From positions 1,054,001 to 1,118,000 of the forward strand of contig NZ_CP109171.1 in the NCBI RefSeq assembly GCF_036246005.1: a stretch of DNA of 64,000 nt. The letters run 5' to 3'. The position numbers and the translations under genes were made by a program. The DNA is from Streptomyces sp. NBC_01723 (GTDB taxonomy: Bacteria > Actinomycetota > Actinomycetes > Streptomycetales > Streptomycetaceae). Of the stretch, positions 1-8,689 are shown one piece after another. Position 1 is the first letter of the stretch. Every line of letters starts with the position of its first letter. The notes below the pieces were generated by a model, which was not told the DNA's origin, searched no databases, and saw only the letters and a list, made by a program, of their open reading frames with translations.

Positions 1-369
1 GACGGTGTGGGCGATCCCCTCGATCGCGGCTGGTCCCCGCCGGAGCGCCCCTGGGCGGTGGAACACACCGGCGTGACGGCAGCCGAACGTCACGAGGGCG
101 AGACCCTCGACCAGCGGCTCGCCGAGGAGCGGCCCGACGAGCTCGCTCCCGAGGGCGACGGGCTGGGGGACGCCGACGGCACCGACGGAGAACTGCTGGA
201 CGGCGAGGTGGGCGCCGACCGTTCCGGAAGGCTCGTGGCACCCGACGAGGGGGCGCACGAGGACGAGGAGCCGGCGCTGGTGGCCCTGGACGTGGGCATC
301 GACGGCGCGGCCGCCTCCGCCGAGGAGGCCGCGATGCACGTCGTCGACGAGGACGCGCTGCCCGGCTGA
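1..369 (+). CDS. DUF5709-family protein, 5' end cut off by window
   Basis: C-terminal part of a small acidic protein whose reading frame is open to the first base, so the true start lies outside the window. The visible part has the pattern I associate with the actinobacterial DUF5709 family: a GDPLDRGWSPPERPW block, then an EGETLDQRLAEE block, then a highly acidic Asp/Glu-rich half. There are no membrane segments or catalytic motifs. The function of the family is unknown. It lies 63 nt upstream of the L31 gene on the same strand, so the two could share a transcript. The family assignment is from memory; coding status is clear from codon usage. Confidence 0.7.
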   Translation, partial: DGVGDPLDRGWSPPERPWAVEHTGVTAAERHEGETLDQRLAEERPDELAPEGDGLGDADGTDGELLDGEVGADRSGRLVAPDEGAHEDEEPALVALDVGIDGAAASAEEAAMHVVDEDALPG

Positions 370-432
370 CACCCCCAGGGGCGGCACATCCACGTCGTCC
401 GCTCCAAGATCCGCGCGGCACGAGGAGCAGCC

Positions 433-714
433 ATGCAGCAGGACAAGCATCCCGAGTACCGGCCCGTGGTCTTCCGCGACCGCAGTGCCGGCTACGCCTT
501 CCTCACCCGGTCCACCGCGACCAGCGACCAGACCATCGCGTGGGACGACGGGGAGACCTACCCGGTGGTGGAGGTGGAGATCTCCTCGGAGAGCCACCCC
601 TTCTACACGGGCAAGGCGCGAACCGTGGACTCGGAGGGACGGGTGGCCCGCTTCGAGCGGCGCTACGGCGGTGAGGGCGGCGACGCGGGGCAGGACGCCG
701 GCGCCTCCGGCTGA
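433..714 (+). CDS. rpmE2: 50S ribosomal protein L31 type B (zinc-independent)
   Basis: Ribosomal protein L31 of the large subunit, central protuberance. The N-terminus ([15 protein letters not shown]), the central [11 protein letters not shown] and [17 protein letters not shown] blocks and the C-terminal RFERRYG are typical of L31 type B. There is not one cysteine in the 93 residues, so it lacks the CxxC zinc site of the housekeeping form. In Streptomyces such copies replace the zinc form when zinc is scarce and are usually under Zur control. The 63-nt upstream gap shows no AT-rich Zur-like palindrome, so regulation here is unclear. The ATG at 433 has an AGGAG site at a normal distance. It converges on the next gene with a 20-nt gap. 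Confidence 0.93.
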   Translation: MQQDKHPEYRPVVFRDRSAGYAFLTRSTATSDQTIAWDDGETYPVVEVEISSESHPFYTGKARTVDSEGRVARFERRYGGEGGDAGQDAGASG

Positions 715-734
715 GGTGACGGTGCCCGCTTCCC

Positions 735-1529
735 TCAGATGAAGTTGAGCGCCGACGCGCCGCCCGCTCCCCCTAGCAACATGAACGCCGGCATGAGCAC
801 CTTCAGCTCCACCCAGCTCCCCGCCCGGAACCGCATCGGCTTCGGCGGCCCGATCGGATACCAGCGCTTCCGGCCCACCGGTATCGGCCAGAGTATGGGG
901 CAGCCCGAGACGGTCAGCGCGTCCCCGATGTCGTGCACCAGCGCGCCGAGGACGACCGGCAGCCCCAGCCACAGGTACTCCTGGCCAGGCGCGGTGAACA
1001 GCCAGTCCGCGCCGCCGTCCGGCTTGTCCAGTATCCCGGCGATGATCCACGCGCTCGTCCCGGCCAGCAGCCAGACCAGCACGTCGCTGCTGGAGCCCCG
1101 GGTGGCCCGCCACAGCAGGCCCTCGATGGCCAGCACCATGTGCACGAAGAGGATCGCCAGGACCGCCCAGCGGCCACCCGTGATGGCCAGCACCGACGTG
1201 CCCGCGCCGATCAGGACGGCCCACAGCCAGGTGTGCGTGAGGGTGCGGTGCCCGCCCGAGCGTCGCGGGTCGGCCGGCTTCTTCGTGGCCTTGTAGACGG
1301 CGTACGACAGCTTGTCCACGATCTCGCACAGCCCCCGGGAGAGCGGCCCGAAGGCGCGGGAGATGGTGGCCGCCTTGTGGTCGAGGTCCGGGGCCAGCGC
1401 CGCGCCCGCACAGATCAGGGCCCCCGCGAGCAGCACCGGCCACGGCATCGGGTGTCCCACGGCGGCGGCCGCCGCCCCGACGCCGAGCCATGCCGCGGCG
1501 CCCGAGAGTGAGTGTGCTGGTCCCATCAT
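735..1529 (-). CDS. YdjM/DUF457-type membrane-bound metal-dependent hydrolase
   Basis: Integral membrane protein of the YdjM (LexA-binding, inner-membrane-bound hydrolase) family. Family signatures in order are a start block MMGPAHSLSGAAAW with the first His, APDLDHKAAT with the Asp-Asp-His cluster, GGHRTLTHTW with two His, and HDIGDALTVSGCPILWPI near the end. These are proposed metal ligands of a phospholipase-C-like fold. Four to five hydrophobic segments separate them. I chose the ATG at 1529 (264 aa), just ahead of the conserved MGPAHS motif; an upstream ATG at 1547 is possible. Extending further would run into the divergent helicase promoter region (1530-1674). Substrate unknown. Confidence 0.8.
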   Translation of the reverse strand: MMGPAHSLSGAAAWLGVGAAAAAVGHPMPWPVLLAGALICAGAALAPDLDHKAATISRAFGPLSRGLCEIVDKLSYAVYKATKKPADPRRSGGHRTLTHTWLWAVLIGAGTSVLAITGGRWAVLAILFVHMVLAIEGLLWRATRGSSSDVLVWLLAGTSAWIIAGILDKPDGGADWLFTAPGQEYLWLGLPVVLGALVHDIGDALTVSGCPILWPIPVGRKRWYPIGPPKPMRFRAGSWVELKVLMPAFMLLGGAGGASALNFI

Positions 1530-1674
1530 CGCCGTTGCCCGCCCCATTCCTCGTGTGCCGCTGTGCAGTTGTCCGGGTCCACTGATGCCTCGTCGGCGAC
1601 CCAGCGTAGCGTTCGTGATCTTCATGCGGACAGCCGATTCCCCCATCGCGACGCGGGGCAGGCAAGATGGGGGC

Positions 1675-4188
1675 GTGACCCTCATCGATCAGCTGCCGCG
1701 GACCGCCGACCCCGATGCCCTGTACGAAGCCTTCGAGGCGTGGGCCCAGGAGCGCGGTCTCACGCTCTACCCCCATCAGGAGGAGGCGCTGATCGAGGTG
1801 GTCTCCGGGGCGAACGTGATCGTGTCGACGCCCACCGGCTCCGGCAAGAGCATGATCGCGGCGGGCGCCCACTTCGCGGCCCTGGCGCGGGACGAGGTCA
1901 CCTTCTACACAGCTCCGATCAAGGCGCTGGTGTCGGAGAAGTTCTTCGAGCTGTGCAAGATCTTCGGTACCGAGAACGTCGGCATGCTGACCGGCGACGC
2001 GTCCGTGAACGCGGACGCACCCGTCATCTGCTGCACCGCCGAGGTCCTGGCGTCGATCGCGCTGCGTGACGGGAAGCACGCGGACATCGGCCAGGTCGTC
2101 ATGGACGAGTTCCACTTCTACGCGGAGCCGGACCGCGGCTGGGCCTGGCAGATTCCGCTGCTGGAACTGCCGCAGGCCCAGTTCGTCCTGATGTCGGCGA
2201 CCCTCGGCGACGTCTCCTTCTTCGAGAAGGACCTGGCCCGCCGCACCGGCCGGCCCACCGCGGTGGTCCGCTCGGCCACCCGCCCGGTGCCGCTCTCCTA
2301 CGAGTACCGCTACACGCCGCTGACCGAGACGCTCACCGATCTGCTGGCCGCCCGGCAGGCGCCCGTCTACATCGTGCACTTCACGCAGGCGCAGGCCGTG
2401 GAGCGGGCGCAGGCGCTGATGAGCATCAACATGTGCACGCGTGAGGAGAAGGAGCGGATCGCCGACCTGATCGGCAACTTCCGCTTCACCACCAAGTTCG
2501 GCCGCAATCTCTCCCGCTACGTCCGGCACGGCATCGGCGTCCACCACGCCGGCATGCTGCCCAAGTACCGGCGGCTGGTGGAGAAGCTCGCGCAGGCCGG
2601 TCTGCTCAAGGTGATCTGCGGGACGGACACCCTGGGCGTGGGCGTCAACGTCCCCATCCGGACGGTGCTGTTCACGGCGCTGACCAAGTACGACGGCACT
2701 CGGGTGCGCACGCTGCGGGCCCGGGAGTTCCACCAGATCGCGGGCCGGGCGGGCCGTGCCGGGTTCGACACGGAGGGTTTCGTCGTCGCCCAGGCGCCGG
2801 AGCACGTCGTCGAGAACGAGAAGGCGCTCGCCAAGGCCGGTGAGGACCCGAAGAAGCGGCGGAAGGTCGTCCGCAAGAAGGCTCCCGAGGGATTCGTGGC
2901 CTGGTCGGAGAGCACGTTCGACAAGCTCATCGGCTCCGATCCGGAGCCGCTGATGTCCCGGTTCCGGGTCACGCACACCATGCTGCTGTCGGTGATCGCC
3001 CGCCCGGGCGACGCCTTCGCCGCGATGCGGCACCTGCTGGAGGACAACCACGAGCCGCGCAAGCAGCAGCTGAGACACATCCGGCGGGCCATCGCCATCT
3101 ACCGCTCGCTGCTGGACGGCGGCATCGTCGAGAAGCTCGACCGGCCGGACGCCGAGGGGCGCGACGTGCGCCTGACCGTGGACCTCCAGCAGGACTTCGC
3201 GCTGAACCAGCCGCTGTCCACGTTCGCCCTGGCGGCCTTCGAGCTGCTGGACCCGGAATCGCCGTCGTACGCGCTGGACATGGTGTCCGTCGTGGAGTCC
3301 ACGTTGGACGACCCGCGGCAGATCCTCGCCGCCCAGCAGAACAAGGCGCGCGGTGAGGCCGTGGCCGCGATGAAGGCCGACGGTGTCGAGTACGAGGAGC
3401 GCATGGAGCGCCTCCAGGACATCACGTACCCGAAGCCGCTGGAGGAGCTGCTCTTCCACGCCTACGACACGTACCGCAGGAGCCACCCCTGGGTAGGTGA
3501 CCATCCTCTGTCGCCCAAGTCGGTCATCCGTGACATGTACGAACGGGCGCTGACGTTCACGGAGCTGGTCTCCCACTACGAACTGGCCCGCACCGAGGGC
3601 ATCGTGCTGCGCTACCTGGCGAGCGCCTACAAGGCCCTCGACCACACCGTTCCGGACGACCTGAAGTCCGAGGACCTTCAGGACTTGATCGAGTGGCTCG
3701 GCGAGATGGTGCGCCAGGTCGACTCCAGCCTGCTGGACGAGTGGGAACAACTCGCCAACCCGGAGGAGATGACCGCCGAGGAGGCACAGGAGAAGGCCGA
3801 TCAGGTGCGGCCGGTCACCGCCAACGCGCGGGCCTTCCGGGTCCTGGTCCGCAACGCCATGTTCCGCCGGGTCGAACTCGCCGCCCTCGACCATGTCGAC
3901 GAGCTGGGCGAGATGGACGCGGAGGCGGGCTGGGACGCGGACGCGTGGGGCGAGGCGATGGACAAGTACTGGGACGAGTACGACGACCTCGGCACCGGTC
4001 CCGACGCCCGCGGCCCGAAGCTGCTGGTGATCGAGGAGGAGCCGCAGAACGGTCTGTGGCGCGTGCGGCAGATCTTCGACGACCCGAATGACGACCACGA
4101 CTGGGGCATCAGCGCTCAGGTCGACCTCACGGCCTCCGACGCGGAGGGCCGGGCTGTCGTCCGCGTCACCGATGTCGGCCAGCTGTGA
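1675..4188 (+). CDS. Ski2-like DEAD/DEAH-box helicase with DUF3516 C-terminus
   Basis: An 837-aa superfamily 2 nucleic-acid helicase. Visible motifs are the Q-like YPHQEEAL, Walker A STPTGSGKS, motif Ia TAPIKALVSEKFFEL, Walker B VVMDEFHFY (DEFH in place of DEAH), motif III LMSATL, motif IV region HHAGMLPKYRR, motif V GTDTLGVGVNVPIRTV and motif VI QIAGRAGRAGFD. The HHAGM and GVGVN signatures are of the Ski2/HelY type. The C-terminal ~350 residues fit the actinobacterial DUF3516 extension and end in an acidic tail. Start is GTG 1675; longer open sequence upstream overlaps the divergent gene's promoter and lacks coding character. Likely an RNA helicase in processing or decay, but this is family inference. 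tesB follows after 19 nt. Confidence 0.9.
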   Translation: MTLIDQLPRTADPDALYEAFEAWAQERGLTLYPHQEEALIEVVSGANVIVSTPTGSGKSMIAAGAHFAALARDEVTFYTAPIKALVSEKFFELCKIFGTENVGMLTGDASVNADAPVICCTAEVLASIALRDGKHADIGQVVMDEFHFYAEPDRGWAWQIPLLELPQAQFVLMSATLGDVSFFEKDLARRTGRPTAVVRSATRPVPLSYEYRYTPLTETLTDLLAARQAPVYIVHFTQAQAVERAQALMSINMCTREEKERIADLIGNFRFTTKFGRNLSRYVRHGIGVHHAGMLPKYRRLVEKLAQAGLLKVICGTDTLGVGVNVPIRTVLFTALTKYDGTRVRTLRAREFHQIAGRAGRAGFDTEGFVVAQAPEHVVENEKALAKAGEDPKKRRKVVRKKAPEGFVAWSESTFDKLIGSDPEPLMSRFRVTHTMLLSVIARPGDAFAAMRHLLEDNHEPRKQQLRHIRRAIAIYRSLLDGGIVEKLDRPDAEGRDVRLTVDLQQDFALNQPLSTFALAAFELLDPESPSYALDMVSVVESTLDDPRQILAAQQNKARGEAVAAMKADGVEYEERMERLQDITYPKPLEELLFHAYDTYRRSHPWVGDHPLSPKSVIRDMYERALTFTELVSHYELARTEGIVLRYLASAYKALDHTVPDDLKSEDLQDLIEWLGEMVRQVDSSLLDEWEQLANPEEMTAEEAQEKADQVRPVTANARAFRVLVRNAMFRRVELAALDHVDELGEMDAEAGWDADAWGEAMDKYWDEYDDLGTGPDARGPKLLVIEEEPQNGLWRVRQIFDDPNDDHDWGISAQVDLTASDAEGRAVVRVTDVGQL

Positions 4189-4207
4189 GCACAGGAGAAC
4201 CCCACCC

Positions 4208-5074
4208 ATGACGAATCCGGCCGAGAGCCTCGTCGCCCTGCTCGACCTGGAGCAGATCGAGGTCAACATCTTCCGTGGCCGCAGCCCCGAGGAATCACTG
4301 CAACGGGTCTTCGGCGGGCAGGTGGCCGGCCAGGCGCTGGTCGCCGCCGGCCGTACCACCGACGGCGACCGCCCGGTGCACTCGCTGCACGCGTACTTCC
4401 TGCGTCCCGGACGTCCGGGCGTGCCGATCGTGTACCAGGTCGAACGGGACAGGGACGGACGGTCCTTCACGACCCGGCGGGTCACCGCCGTACAGCAGGG
4501 CCGCACGATCTTCACGCTCACCGCCTCCTTTCACAAGCCTGAACAGGGGAGTTTCGAGCACCAGCTGCCGCCGGCCCGCGAGGTCCCGCACCCGGAGTCG
4601 CTGCCGACGGTGGCCGACGAGGTGCGGGAGCACCTGGGCGAGCTGCCCGAGCAGTTGGAGCGGATGGCCCGTCGTCAGCCCTTCGACATCCGCTACGTCG
4701 ACCGGCTGCGCTGGAGCGCCGACGAGGTCAAGGGCGCCGAGCCGCGCAGCGCGGTGTGGATGCGGGCGGTCGGGCCGCTCGGCGACGACCCGCTCGTGCA
4801 CACCTGCGCACTGACCTACGCCAGCGACATGACCCTGTTGGACGCCGTACGCATCCCGGTGGAACCGCTGTGGGGTCCCAGGGGCTTCGACATGGCGTCG
4901 CTGGACCACGCCATGTGGTTCCACCGGCCGTTCCGCGCGGACGAGTGGTTCCTGTACGACCAGGAGTCGCCGATCGCGACCGGCGGACGGGGCCTGGCGC
5001 GCGGGCGGATCTACGACACCGAGGGACGCATGCTGGTGTCCGTCGTCCAGGAGGGGCTCTTCCGGGCCCTTTAG
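4208..5074 (+). CDS. tesB: Acyl-CoA thioesterase II
   Basis: A 288-aa double-hotdog thioesterase that hydrolyses medium/long acyl-CoA to free fatty acid and CoA. TesB landmarks are the N-terminal LLDLEQIEVNIFRGRSPE, FGGQVAGQALVAAGRT, the repeated hotdog signature (HSLHAYFLRPG; then LDHAMWFHRPFRADEW in the second half) and the C-terminal VVQEGLFR. Length equals the family norm. The ATG at 4208 has AGGAG 10-15 nt upstream. It follows the helicase gene by 19 nt, so it is probably cotranscribed, although no functional link is obvious. Confidence 0.95.
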   Translation: MTNPAESLVALLDLEQIEVNIFRGRSPEESLQRVFGGQVAGQALVAAGRTTDGDRPVHSLHAYFLRPGRPGVPIVYQVERDRDGRSFTTRRVTAVQQGRTIFTLTASFHKPEQGSFEHQLPPAREVPHPESLPTVADEVREHLGELPEQLERMARRQPFDIRYVDRLRWSADEVKGAEPRSAVWMRAVGPLGDDPLVHTCALTYASDMTLLDAVRIPVEPLWGPRGFDMASLDHAMWFHRPFRADEWFLYDQESPIATGGRGLARGRIYDTEGRMLVSVVQEGLFRAL

Positions 5075-5096
5075 GTCATCGTGGCCGCCCCTGGGG

Positions 5097-6020
5097 TCAG
5101 GCGTCTCTGCGCCACAGCCTGCCCAGGAGACCGCGAGGCCTCCTTGGCTCCTCGGCGTCGTCAGGCGTGGACTCCGGTCCCGGCGGGACAGGAGCGGCGC
5201 GAAGGGCCGGTCCGGGCGCGGGGCGCTGCTCGCGGGCGGCTGCCACCGCGTCCGCCAGGTCCGCGCGCAACCAGTCGATCTCGTCCGGGTCCGCCGCCGT
5301 CATGATCTCCTCGGCGAGCTGTGCGGCGGCGGAACCGGGCGAGCCGTGGGCCGGCCGCAAGGGGTGGAACCGGCGCAGGTACGAACGCTCGTAGGGATCC
5401 CTGACGACCTCGGCGACCTCGACCGCGTCGAGCAGCGACGCCACGGCCGCCGCGCGGGCCCAGGGGTCGTCGGCCTGGCGCAGCAGGAATCCCAGGTGCC
5501 GCCCCCTCCAGTTGCGGGGGCGCAGGTCCAGCCCCTCCCCCAGCTGGCCCCGCAGTCCCTCGGGCGTGCGGCCCTTGAGCAGTGAGGCGTTGCGCTCGTC
5601 GGCGGCGAACTGCCGCAGTTCGTCGGCGAGGTACAGCCAGACAACGGCTCGATACCGGTTGACGTAGAACTTGACAGGGACCAGCAGCCCCAGCCGTGCG
5701 AGGCGGGTGAACCGGACCTTGGTCACGACCATGAGGGCCGCGCCCTCCGTGGTCCCCACGGTCCGGACGCCCGCCCTCAGTGTCTCGGGGAAACCGTCCG
5801 CCGCCCGGATCCGCTGGATCTCGTCGCGGGCGACGCGCCCCCCACCTCCTGCACCGTCGGGCACGGTGCGGATGCGGCCGAGATGGACGGCGAGGTCGAA
5901 CTCGCTGCGTTTGAGGCCCAGTACTCGTGCTGCGCGCCCCGGCGCGAGAGGGGCGTCCCGGGTACTGCCGGTCTGCTCGGTGGCCGCTGAGAATTCGCGC
6001 GTGACGGTGTTGCCGGACAT
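5097..6020 (-). CDS. Streptomyces-specific protein (probable DUF6397) with excisionase-like N-terminus
   Basis: A 307-aa protein with an N-terminal stretch (APGRAARVLGLKRSEFDLAV then RVARDEIQRIRAADGFPETLR) that reads like a MerR/excisionase-type winged helix in which the first helix-turn-helix reads a side chain register; then a conserved central block (FTRLARLGLLVPVKFYVNRYRAVVWLYLADELRQFA) and a proline-rich C-terminus. I recall the family as DUF6397, confined to Streptomyces and relatives. No catalytic motif is seen. The ATG at 6020 has a strong GGGGGAGA site. It converges on tesB with 22 nt between stops. DNA binding is a guess from the N-terminal pattern. Confidence 0.7.
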   Translation of the reverse strand: MSGNTVTREFSAATEQTGSTRDAPLAPGRAARVLGLKRSEFDLAVHLGRIRTVPDGAGGGGRVARDEIQRIRAADGFPETLRAGVRTVGTTEGAALMVVTKVRFTRLARLGLLVPVKFYVNRYRAVVWLYLADELRQFAADERNASLLKGRTPEGLRGQLGEGLDLRPRNWRGRHLGFLLRQADDPWARAAAVASLLDAVEVAEVVRDPYERSYLRRFHPLRPAHGSPGSAAAQLAEEIMTAADPDEIDWLRADLADAVAAAREQRPAPGPALRAAPVPPGPESTPDDAEEPRRPRGLLGRLWRRDA

Positions 6021-6157
6021 GCTCGTCTCCCCCGTGGAGTGTGCGGCCGGCACCGTGCGTGCCCGCCTGACACGAAAAACCGTAGCCGCTGCGACGGCAT
6101 CCGCGTCCGGCCTGTGGAAAACTCCGCCGCCCATCCCACGACGGCTGAATGTGCAGG

Positions 6158-6571
6158 TCAGAGGTCTGTGGGCGATATTCGTCCCGGCTGCCGTGCGTCG
6201 ACGTCGAGGTGCTCGCCGACCCGGTTCACGAGCAACGTCATCTCGTACGCGATCTGCCCGATGTCGACCTCGGCCCCGCTGAGCACGCACAGGCAGCTGC
6301 CCGAGCCCGCCGCCGTCACGAACAGCACGGCGTCGTCGAACTCGACCATCGTCTGCCGCACCTGGCCGGCACCGAAGTGCCGGCCCGAGCCCTTGGCCAG
6401 GCTGTGCAGCCCGGACGAGATGGCCGCGAGGTGTTCGGCGTCCTCGCGTCGCAGTCCCGTACTGGCTCCGGTCACCAGGCCGTCGTTGGACAGGACCAGC
6501 GCGTGCCGGACGTGCTCGACGCGCGCGGTCAGGTCGTCCAGCAGCCAGCCGAGTCCCTGGTTCTGCACCAT
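6158..6571 (-). CDS. Orphan roadblock/LC7-domain protein (CvnB paralogue)
   Basis: A 137-aa roadblock/LC7 (MglB-like) protein. The family acts as a partner, often GTPase-activating, of small Ras-like GTPases. It shares long identical runs with the conservon CvnB at 8252-8689 (WLLDDL, VRHA, VLSNDGL, REDAEHLAA, HSLAKG, RHFGAG against RHSGAG, VRQTMVE, VGEHL), so the two are clear paralogues. The ATG at 6571 is the natural start before QNQGLGWLLDD. It is separated from the conservon by a PPOX gene on the other strand and transcribed from its own 108-nt divergent region. It may compete with, or pair with, CvnB for CvnD. Confidence 0.88.
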   Translation of the reverse strand: MVQNQGLGWLLDDLTARVEHVRHALVLSNDGLVTGASTGLRREDAEHLAAISSGLHSLAKGSGRHFGAGQVRQTMVEFDDAVLFVTAAGSGSCLCVLSGAEVDIGQIAYEMTLLVNRVGEHLDVDARQPGRISPTDL

Positions 6572-6679
6572 TGATCCGAACTCCCCGTGTCGTCCCCGTA
6601 TGCCTTGCCTCCCCCTGGCCGGGGGATCTGTCCGCCAGCCTTCCCCACGCCCGTGCTCCGGGCAAGGAGGATGGGGTGC

Positions 6680-7108
6680 ATGGCACAGAAGATGACCGAT
6701 GAGGAATGGCGGGCGTTCGTCTCGGACGGCACCCGCACCGGAAAGCTCTCGACCGTCCGGGCGGACGGCAGTCCGCACGTGGCGCCGATCTGGTTCCTGC
6801 TGGACGGGGACGACATCGTGTTCAACACCGGCAAGGACACGGTGAAGGGGCGCAATCTGGCCCGCGACGGCCGGATCGCCCTGTGCGTGGACGACGACCG
6901 GCCGCCGTTCCACTTCGTGGTGCTGCAGGGACGTGCCCGGCTCTCGGAGGATCTCGACGAACTCCGGCACTGGGCCGGGCGCATCGGGGCACGGTACATG
7001 GGTGAGGAACGCGCCGAGGAGTTCGGGGCGCGCAACGGCGTCCCGGGCGAACTCCTCGTCCGTGTCGCCGTGGAAAAGGTCCTCGCCCAGAAGTCCGTCG
7101 CGGACTGA
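6680..7108 (+). CDS. PPOX-class (pyridoxamine-5'-phosphate oxidase fold) F420/flavin-dependent oxidoreductase
   Basis: A 142-aa split-barrel protein. The pattern FVSDGTRTGKLSTVRADGSPHVAPIWF followed by IVFNTGKDTVKGRNLARDGRIALCVDDD is typical of the F420-dependent PPOX-class enzymes of actinomycetes (the TIGR03618 type, from memory). These bind F420 or FMN and reduce unknown small molecules. The ATG at 6680 follows a perfect AAGGAGG with 9-nt spacing, which fixes the start against two upstream in-frame ATGs. It ends 6 nt before the convergent cvnD stop. Its link to the conservon is positional only. Confidence 0.88.
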   Translation: MAQKMTDEEWRAFVSDGTRTGKLSTVRADGSPHVAPIWFLLDGDDIVFNTGKDTVKGRNLARDGRIALCVDDDRPPFHFVVLQGRARLSEDLDELRHWAGRIGARYMGEERAEEFGARNGVPGELLVRVAVEKVLAQKSVAD

Positions 7109-7114
7109 GGCACG

Positions 7115-7756
7115 TCAGAGCACGGAGTCGAGCAGCCGGGCGGTGTACATCCGCCCGGCGTACTCGACGAGCCGGATCAGGACCTCCTTGCCCGAGTCGC
7201 GGTCCCGGGCGTCGCACAGCACCACAGGTGTTCCGGAGTCCAGGTCGAGGGCGCGCAGCACGTCCTGGGCCTCGTGTCGGCGTGCTCCGGTGAAGCAGTT
7301 CACGGCCACCACGAACGGGATGTGCCGATGCTCGAAGTAGTCGACCGCCGGGAAGCAGTCCGCCAGCCTCCGGGTGTCCGCGAGGACGACGGCCCCGAGC
7401 GCGCCCTGCGACAACTCGTCCCAGAGGAACCAGAAGCGGTCCTGCCCCGGTGTGCCGAAGAGGTAGAGAGAGAGGCCGGAGCGGATGGTGATCCGCCCGA
7501 AGTCCATCGCGACGGTGGTGGTGACCTTGCGGTCGATGCCGCCGGTGTCGTCCACCAACCGACCGGCCTCGCTGAGCAGTTCCTCCGTGCGCAGCGGCCT
7601 GATCTCGCTGACCGCGCCCACCAGGGTGGTCTTGCCCACGCCGAACCCTCCGGCGACGAGGATCTTCAGCGCCAGCGCGGCCGACTCGCCCTCCGTGGCA
7701 TCGGAGTGTGCGGTGTGTCCGGCCTGTTCGGCGTGTTCGGCGTGTTCGGAGACCAT
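7115..7756 (-). CDS. cvnD: Conservon GTPase CvnD (MglA/Ras-like)
   Basis: A 213-aa GTP-binding protein, last gene of the conservon. Walker A/P-loop is VAGGFGVGKTTLVGAVSEI (residues about 35-53). The G2/G3 region (TTTVAMDFGRI then LYLFGTPGQDRFWFLWDEL) carries the DxxG equivalent GTPGQ. The guanine-specificity NKxD motif is replaced by VNCFTG, as is usual in CvnD/MglA-like proteins. The N-terminus is a short His/Glu/Ala-rich tail. The start ATG 7756 lies 63 nt after the cvnC stop. In S. coelicolor, CvnA-D form a membrane-associated G-protein-like complex controlling development and antibiotic timing. Confidence 0.93.
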   Translation of the reverse strand: MVSEHAEHAEQAGHTAHSDATEGESAALALKILVAGGFGVGKTTLVGAVSEIRPLRTEELLSEAGRLVDDTGGIDRKVTTTVAMDFGRITIRSGLSLYLFGTPGQDRFWFLWDELSQGALGAVVLADTRRLADCFPAVDYFEHRHIPFVVAVNCFTGARRHEAQDVLRALDLDSGTPVVLCDARDRDSGKEVLIRLVEYAGRMYTARLLDSVL

Positions 7757-7819
7757 TGATCACTTCTCTCGGTCCGGGTGGTCGTACGCGTGCGTGCCGG
7801 TCATGGTCTTCGGCCTTCT

Positions 7820-8233
7820 CTACAGTGCGCGCAGTCCGTCGATCACTTCGCGCAGAATCCGCTCGTCGGGCAACTGGGCGGGCGGCACAGGACGGCTGAC
7901 GGTCACGCAGCCCAGTTCCACCAGGTCTCCCAGGAGCACCCTGACGACTCCCACCGGGAGATCGGCGTCAGCCGCGAGTTCGGCGACCGACTGGGTCTCG
8001 GTGCGGCACAGCTCGATCAGCGTTCGGTGTTCCGGTCCGAGCACGGTGACGTCGCTGCCCGGCGCGCCAGGGACCCGCGTCACGAGGGCGATGAGGTCGA
8101 ACCGCACGCCCGTGGGTCCGGGCCGGGTGCGCCCGCCGGTCATCGCGTAGGGGCGGACCAGGGGCCCCGCCTCGTTGTCGTACCACTGGCTGCCCGGCCG
8201 TTCCCGGCCGCCGTCCGTGCTCTGGTCGGTCAT
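7820..8233 (-). CDS. cvnC: Conservon protein CvnC (DUF742)
   Basis: A 137-aa DUF742 protein. The conserved parts are WYDNEAGPLVRPYAMTGGRTRP, FDLIALVT, LGPEHRTLIELCR, and a winged-helix-like SVAELAADADLPVGVVRVLLGDLVELGCVTVSRP, ending LREVIDGLRAL. This is the third conservon component, thought to bridge the roadblock protein and the GTPase. It begins 18 nt after the cvnB stop, in the same operon. Confidence 0.94.
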   Translation of the reverse strand: MTDQSTDGGRERPGSQWYDNEAGPLVRPYAMTGGRTRPGPTGVRFDLIALVTRVPGAPGSDVTVLGPEHRTLIELCRTETQSVAELAADADLPVGVVRVLLGDLVELGCVTVSRPVPPAQLPDERILREVIDGLRAL

Positions 8234-8251
8234 CCGTACGGCCCTTCCGGG

Positions 8252-8689
8252 TCATCCGCCGAAGGGTGGCCGTGCGGCGGCGCGCGGCGCGGTGTGGAGG
8301 TGCTCGCCGACGCGTCTGACCAGCCGCGCCATCTCGTAGGCCACGAGGCCGATGTCGGCGCTCACGGCGGTGAGGACGGCCAGGCAGGAGCCGTCGCCCG
8401 CGGCGGCCACGAACAGGAAGCCGTCGTCCATCTCGACCATCGTCTGGCGCACGCCCCCGGCGCCGGAGTGCCGGCCCGCGCCCTTGGCCAGGCTGTGGAA
8501 ACCGGAGGCGACCGCGGCCAGGTGTTCGGCGTCCTCCCGCCCGAGGCCGGCCGACGCGCCCACGGCGAGCCCGTCGTTCGACAGCACGACGGCATGCCGT
8601 ACCTCGTGTACGCAGCCGACGAGGTCGTCCAGCAGCCAGTCGACTTCGCGGGTCCGCCGGGCGGTCCCCGTGCCGGGGTCGTGGATCAT
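8252..8689 (-). CDS. cvnB: Conservon roadblock/LC7 protein CvnB
   Basis: A 145-aa roadblock/LC7 protein (MglB-like), second conservon component. The domain spans nearly the whole chain from VDWLLDDLVGCVHEVRHAVVLSNDGLAVGAS to YEMARLVRRVGEHLH. The ATG at 8689 overlaps the cvnA stop by 4 nt (ATGA), indicating translational coupling with the kinase. It is closely similar to the orphan paralogue at 6158-6571, differing most in the C-terminal tail (PRAAARPPFGG). Confidence 0.94.
   Translation of the reverse strand: MIHDPGTGTARRTREVDWLLDDLVGCVHEVRHAVVLSNDGLAVGASAGLGREDAEHLAAVASGFHSLAKGAGRHSGAGGVRQTMVEMDDGFLFVAAAGDGSCLAVLTAVSADIGLVAYEMARLVRRVGEHLHTAPRAAARPPFGG

Noticed and set aside
370..432. Zur box before the L31 gene
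   Set aside because: No AT-rich palindrome is present in this short GC-rich gap.
1663..1675. Leaderless start for the Ski2-like helicase (CAAGAT 6 nt before the GTG)
   Set aside because: No acceptable -35 element was found at the right distance, so it was not included with the leaderless regulator genes.
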